Assembly (NCBI GenBank): GCA_013201395.1
Contig: JABMJD010000020.1
Span: forward strand, 1 to 35,641
Source of the DNA: Candidatus Syntrophopropionicum ammoniitolerans
GTDB lineage: Bacteria > Bacillota > Desulfotomaculia > Desulfotomaculales > Pelotomaculaceae
Direction of reading: 5' to 3'
DNA: 35,641 nt
Translations under genes and position numbers: made by a program
Notes under the pieces: model-generated
Databases searched by the model: none
Seen by the model: the letters and a program-made list of their open reading frames with translations, nothing else
What the model was told of the DNA's origin: nothing
Shown: one piece after another, positions 34,814 to 35,641 of the stretch
Position numbering within the stretch: position 1 is the first letter of the stretch
Layout of the letters: every line of letters begins with the position of its first letter

Positions 34814-34863
34814 GGGGACATAACTCAGCGGCAAAGCCACTCCCCAAACAGAGCTGTGTCCCC
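34814..34863. repeat. 50-bp hairpin unit, copy 1
   Basis: It begins GGGGACA and ends TGTCCCC, with CAAAGCC and CCCCAAACAGAG inside. A half unit GGGGACATACCTC precedes it at 34786-34798. Confidence 0.75.
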
Positions 34864-34907
34864 GTTCCCCTGTCCTGGTTCCTCGGGTCCGACACCCGAC
34901 ATACAAT

Positions 34908-35074
34908 GGCTCAAACAGTGCCCTCGCTAATCCTCGGGTTCACTCGCTCTTTGAATTAGGCCTCGATGTCGCCTGCTTTTGTAAGCCTTGCAGATTTTCT
35001 ATAGGTCGGGGACATACCTCAGCATCAAAGCCCGGCCCCAAACAGAGATGTGTCCCCATTCTCCTGTCAAGGTA
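34908..35074 (+). repeat. 167-bp direct repeat, copy 1
   Basis: Identical to 35314-35480 as read by eye, with both flanks differing. It starts at GGCTCAAACAGTG, ends at GTCAAGGTA, and contains one 50-bp hairpin unit (35008-35057). Confidence 0.9.
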
Positions 35075-35081
35075 CTAGATC

Positions 35082-35132
35082 GGGGACATTCCTCCGACAG
35101 CAAAGCCAATCCCCAAACAGAGGTGTGTCCCC
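35082..35132. repeat. 51-bp hairpin unit, copy 3
   Basis: GGGGACA ... TGTCCCC, sharing CAAAGCC and CCCCAAACAGAG with the other units but differing elsewhere, so it is an older copy than those inside the 167-bp repeat. Confidence 0.75.
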
Positions 35133-35174
35133 GTTCCTATGTCAGGGTATCTTGTTTGAGAACACCCCCGAACG

Positions 35175-35207
35175 ACCAACCACCAACCACCAACCACCAA
35201 CCACCAA
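35175..35207 (+). repeat. Tandem heptamer array (CCAACCA)
   Basis: Four to five uninterrupted copies of the seven-base unit CCAACCA, followed by degenerate versions (CCAATAG, CCAATCA). Confidence 0.85.
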
Positions 35208-35313
35208 TAGCCAATCACCGTTTACCCGCAAGGCTTACAACGCAGCTCTGCTCGCCCCTTATAATTGTCCGAGCTCATTCACCCTCGGGCTCGGGCCAAC
35301 TCGCCGCCGCCGC

Positions 35314-35480
35314 GGCTCAAACAGTGCCCTCGCTAATCCTCGGGTTCACTCGCTCTTTGAATTAGGCCTCGATGTCGCCTGCTTTTGTAAGCCTTGCAGA
35401 TTTTCTATAGGTCGGGGACATACCTCAGCATCAAAGCCCGGCCCCAAACAGAGATGTGTCCCCATTCTCCTGTCAAGGTA
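35314..35480 (+). repeat. 167-bp direct repeat, copy 2
   Basis: Second copy of 34908-35074 at an offset of 406 bases. The 50-bp hairpin unit it contains lies at 35414-35463. Confidence 0.9.
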
Positions 35481-35641
35481 TCCAGCTATCAGCTTTCAAC
35501 TTTCAACCTTCCGCTTTCCCACTTTCCAACTAACCCCAAAGTAATACCCTAAAGGTGCGCTAGTGGCCAGGACTGGGACAAGGTACCTGTCCCCCCGTCC
35601 CACTTGTTTGTCAACATCCTGTCATATTTCCTAATAAAGGA

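Larger units (their letters stand above)
34775..35641. other. Gene-free repeat field at the right end of the window
   Basis: No credible coding sequence. The stretch holds a perfect 167-bp direct repeat, four 50-bp hairpin units, a heptamer tandem array, degenerate CTTTCAA/CTTTCCA heptamers (about 35480-35530) and a palindrome GGGACA / TGTCCC at 35575-35593. Open frames here are produced by the repeats and have no ribosome-binding site or recognisable domain. Confidence 0.7.

Noticed and set aside
35175-35207. Short tandem units considered as a CRISPR array
   Set aside because: Units are seven bases with no spacers, and there are no cas genes.
34988-35365. Open frame of 125 codons in the right-end repeat field
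   Set aside because: Built from the 167-bp repeat and the heptamer array; low-complexity translation (TTNHQPP) and no ribosome-binding site.
35050-35544. Open frame of 164 codons in the same region
   Set aside because: Overlaps the previous frame and both repeat copies; composition reflects repeats and not a protein.

Overview
The window reads as a chromosomal segment from a low-GC, Gram-positive, endospore-forming anaerobe of the Desulfotomaculum/Pelotomaculum type (Peptococcaceae). This is an inference from three things. The gene order tig-clpP-clpX-lonB-lon-engB ... valS-folC ... maf-radC-mreBCD-PBP2-minCDE-rodA is familiar from that group. The sporulation-type LonB and a valS T-box leader point to Firmicutes. 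Many genes start with TTG or GTG directly behind G-rich Shine-Dalgarno sequences. No phage, transposase, CRISPR or rRNA was found.

Layout. 1-69 is probably the C-terminal end of an upstream gene, followed by mutS2 (147-2510). On the minus strand lie a small CBM25-like protein (2585-2896) and a class A penicillin-binding protein (3031-5313). A TPP-dependent acetolactate synthase/pyruvate oxidase-like enzyme (5459-7063) diverges from the latter. 7186-8693 holds four small genes: one DUF5652-like membrane protein and three I cannot name. Four minus-strand tRNA genes (His, Gln, Lys, Leu in transcription order) lie between a good sigma-A type promoter and an intrinsic terminator.

9845-19049 is a protein quality-control block: trigger factor, ClpP, ClpX, LonB and Lon, with the ribosome-assembly GTPase EngB overlapping the lon stop. 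It is interrupted by a divergent acetate/succinate transporter (satP-like, minus strand). An orphan NMT1/SsuA-type solute-binding protein (minus) and a small TIGR04086-type membrane protein follow. Next come valS with its T-box leader (Val GUC specifier) and folC. A DUF4321 protein overlaps maf, and radC follows.

26990-34735 is a cell-shape and division-site block: mreB, mreC, mreD, PBP2 (mrdA), minC, minD, minE and rodA. MreBCD, PBP2 and RodA together form the elongasome that inserts lateral-wall peptidoglycan, and MinCDE positions the septum. The last ~900 bases (34736-35641) contain no convincing gene. They hold a strong terminator, a perfect 167-bp direct repeat, 50-bp hairpin units bounded by GGGGACA/TGTCCCC, and heptamer tandem repeats.

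Most genes are ordinary core genes. The points most worth a second look are a hairpin-rich 225-base gap inside the mre operon, a long-range stem abutting the lonB ribosome-binding site, a MinC that has lost its N-terminal domain, a charged helical insertion in PBP2, a possible small RNA upstream of tig, and the repeat field at the right end. I did not find a convincing new multi-gene system.
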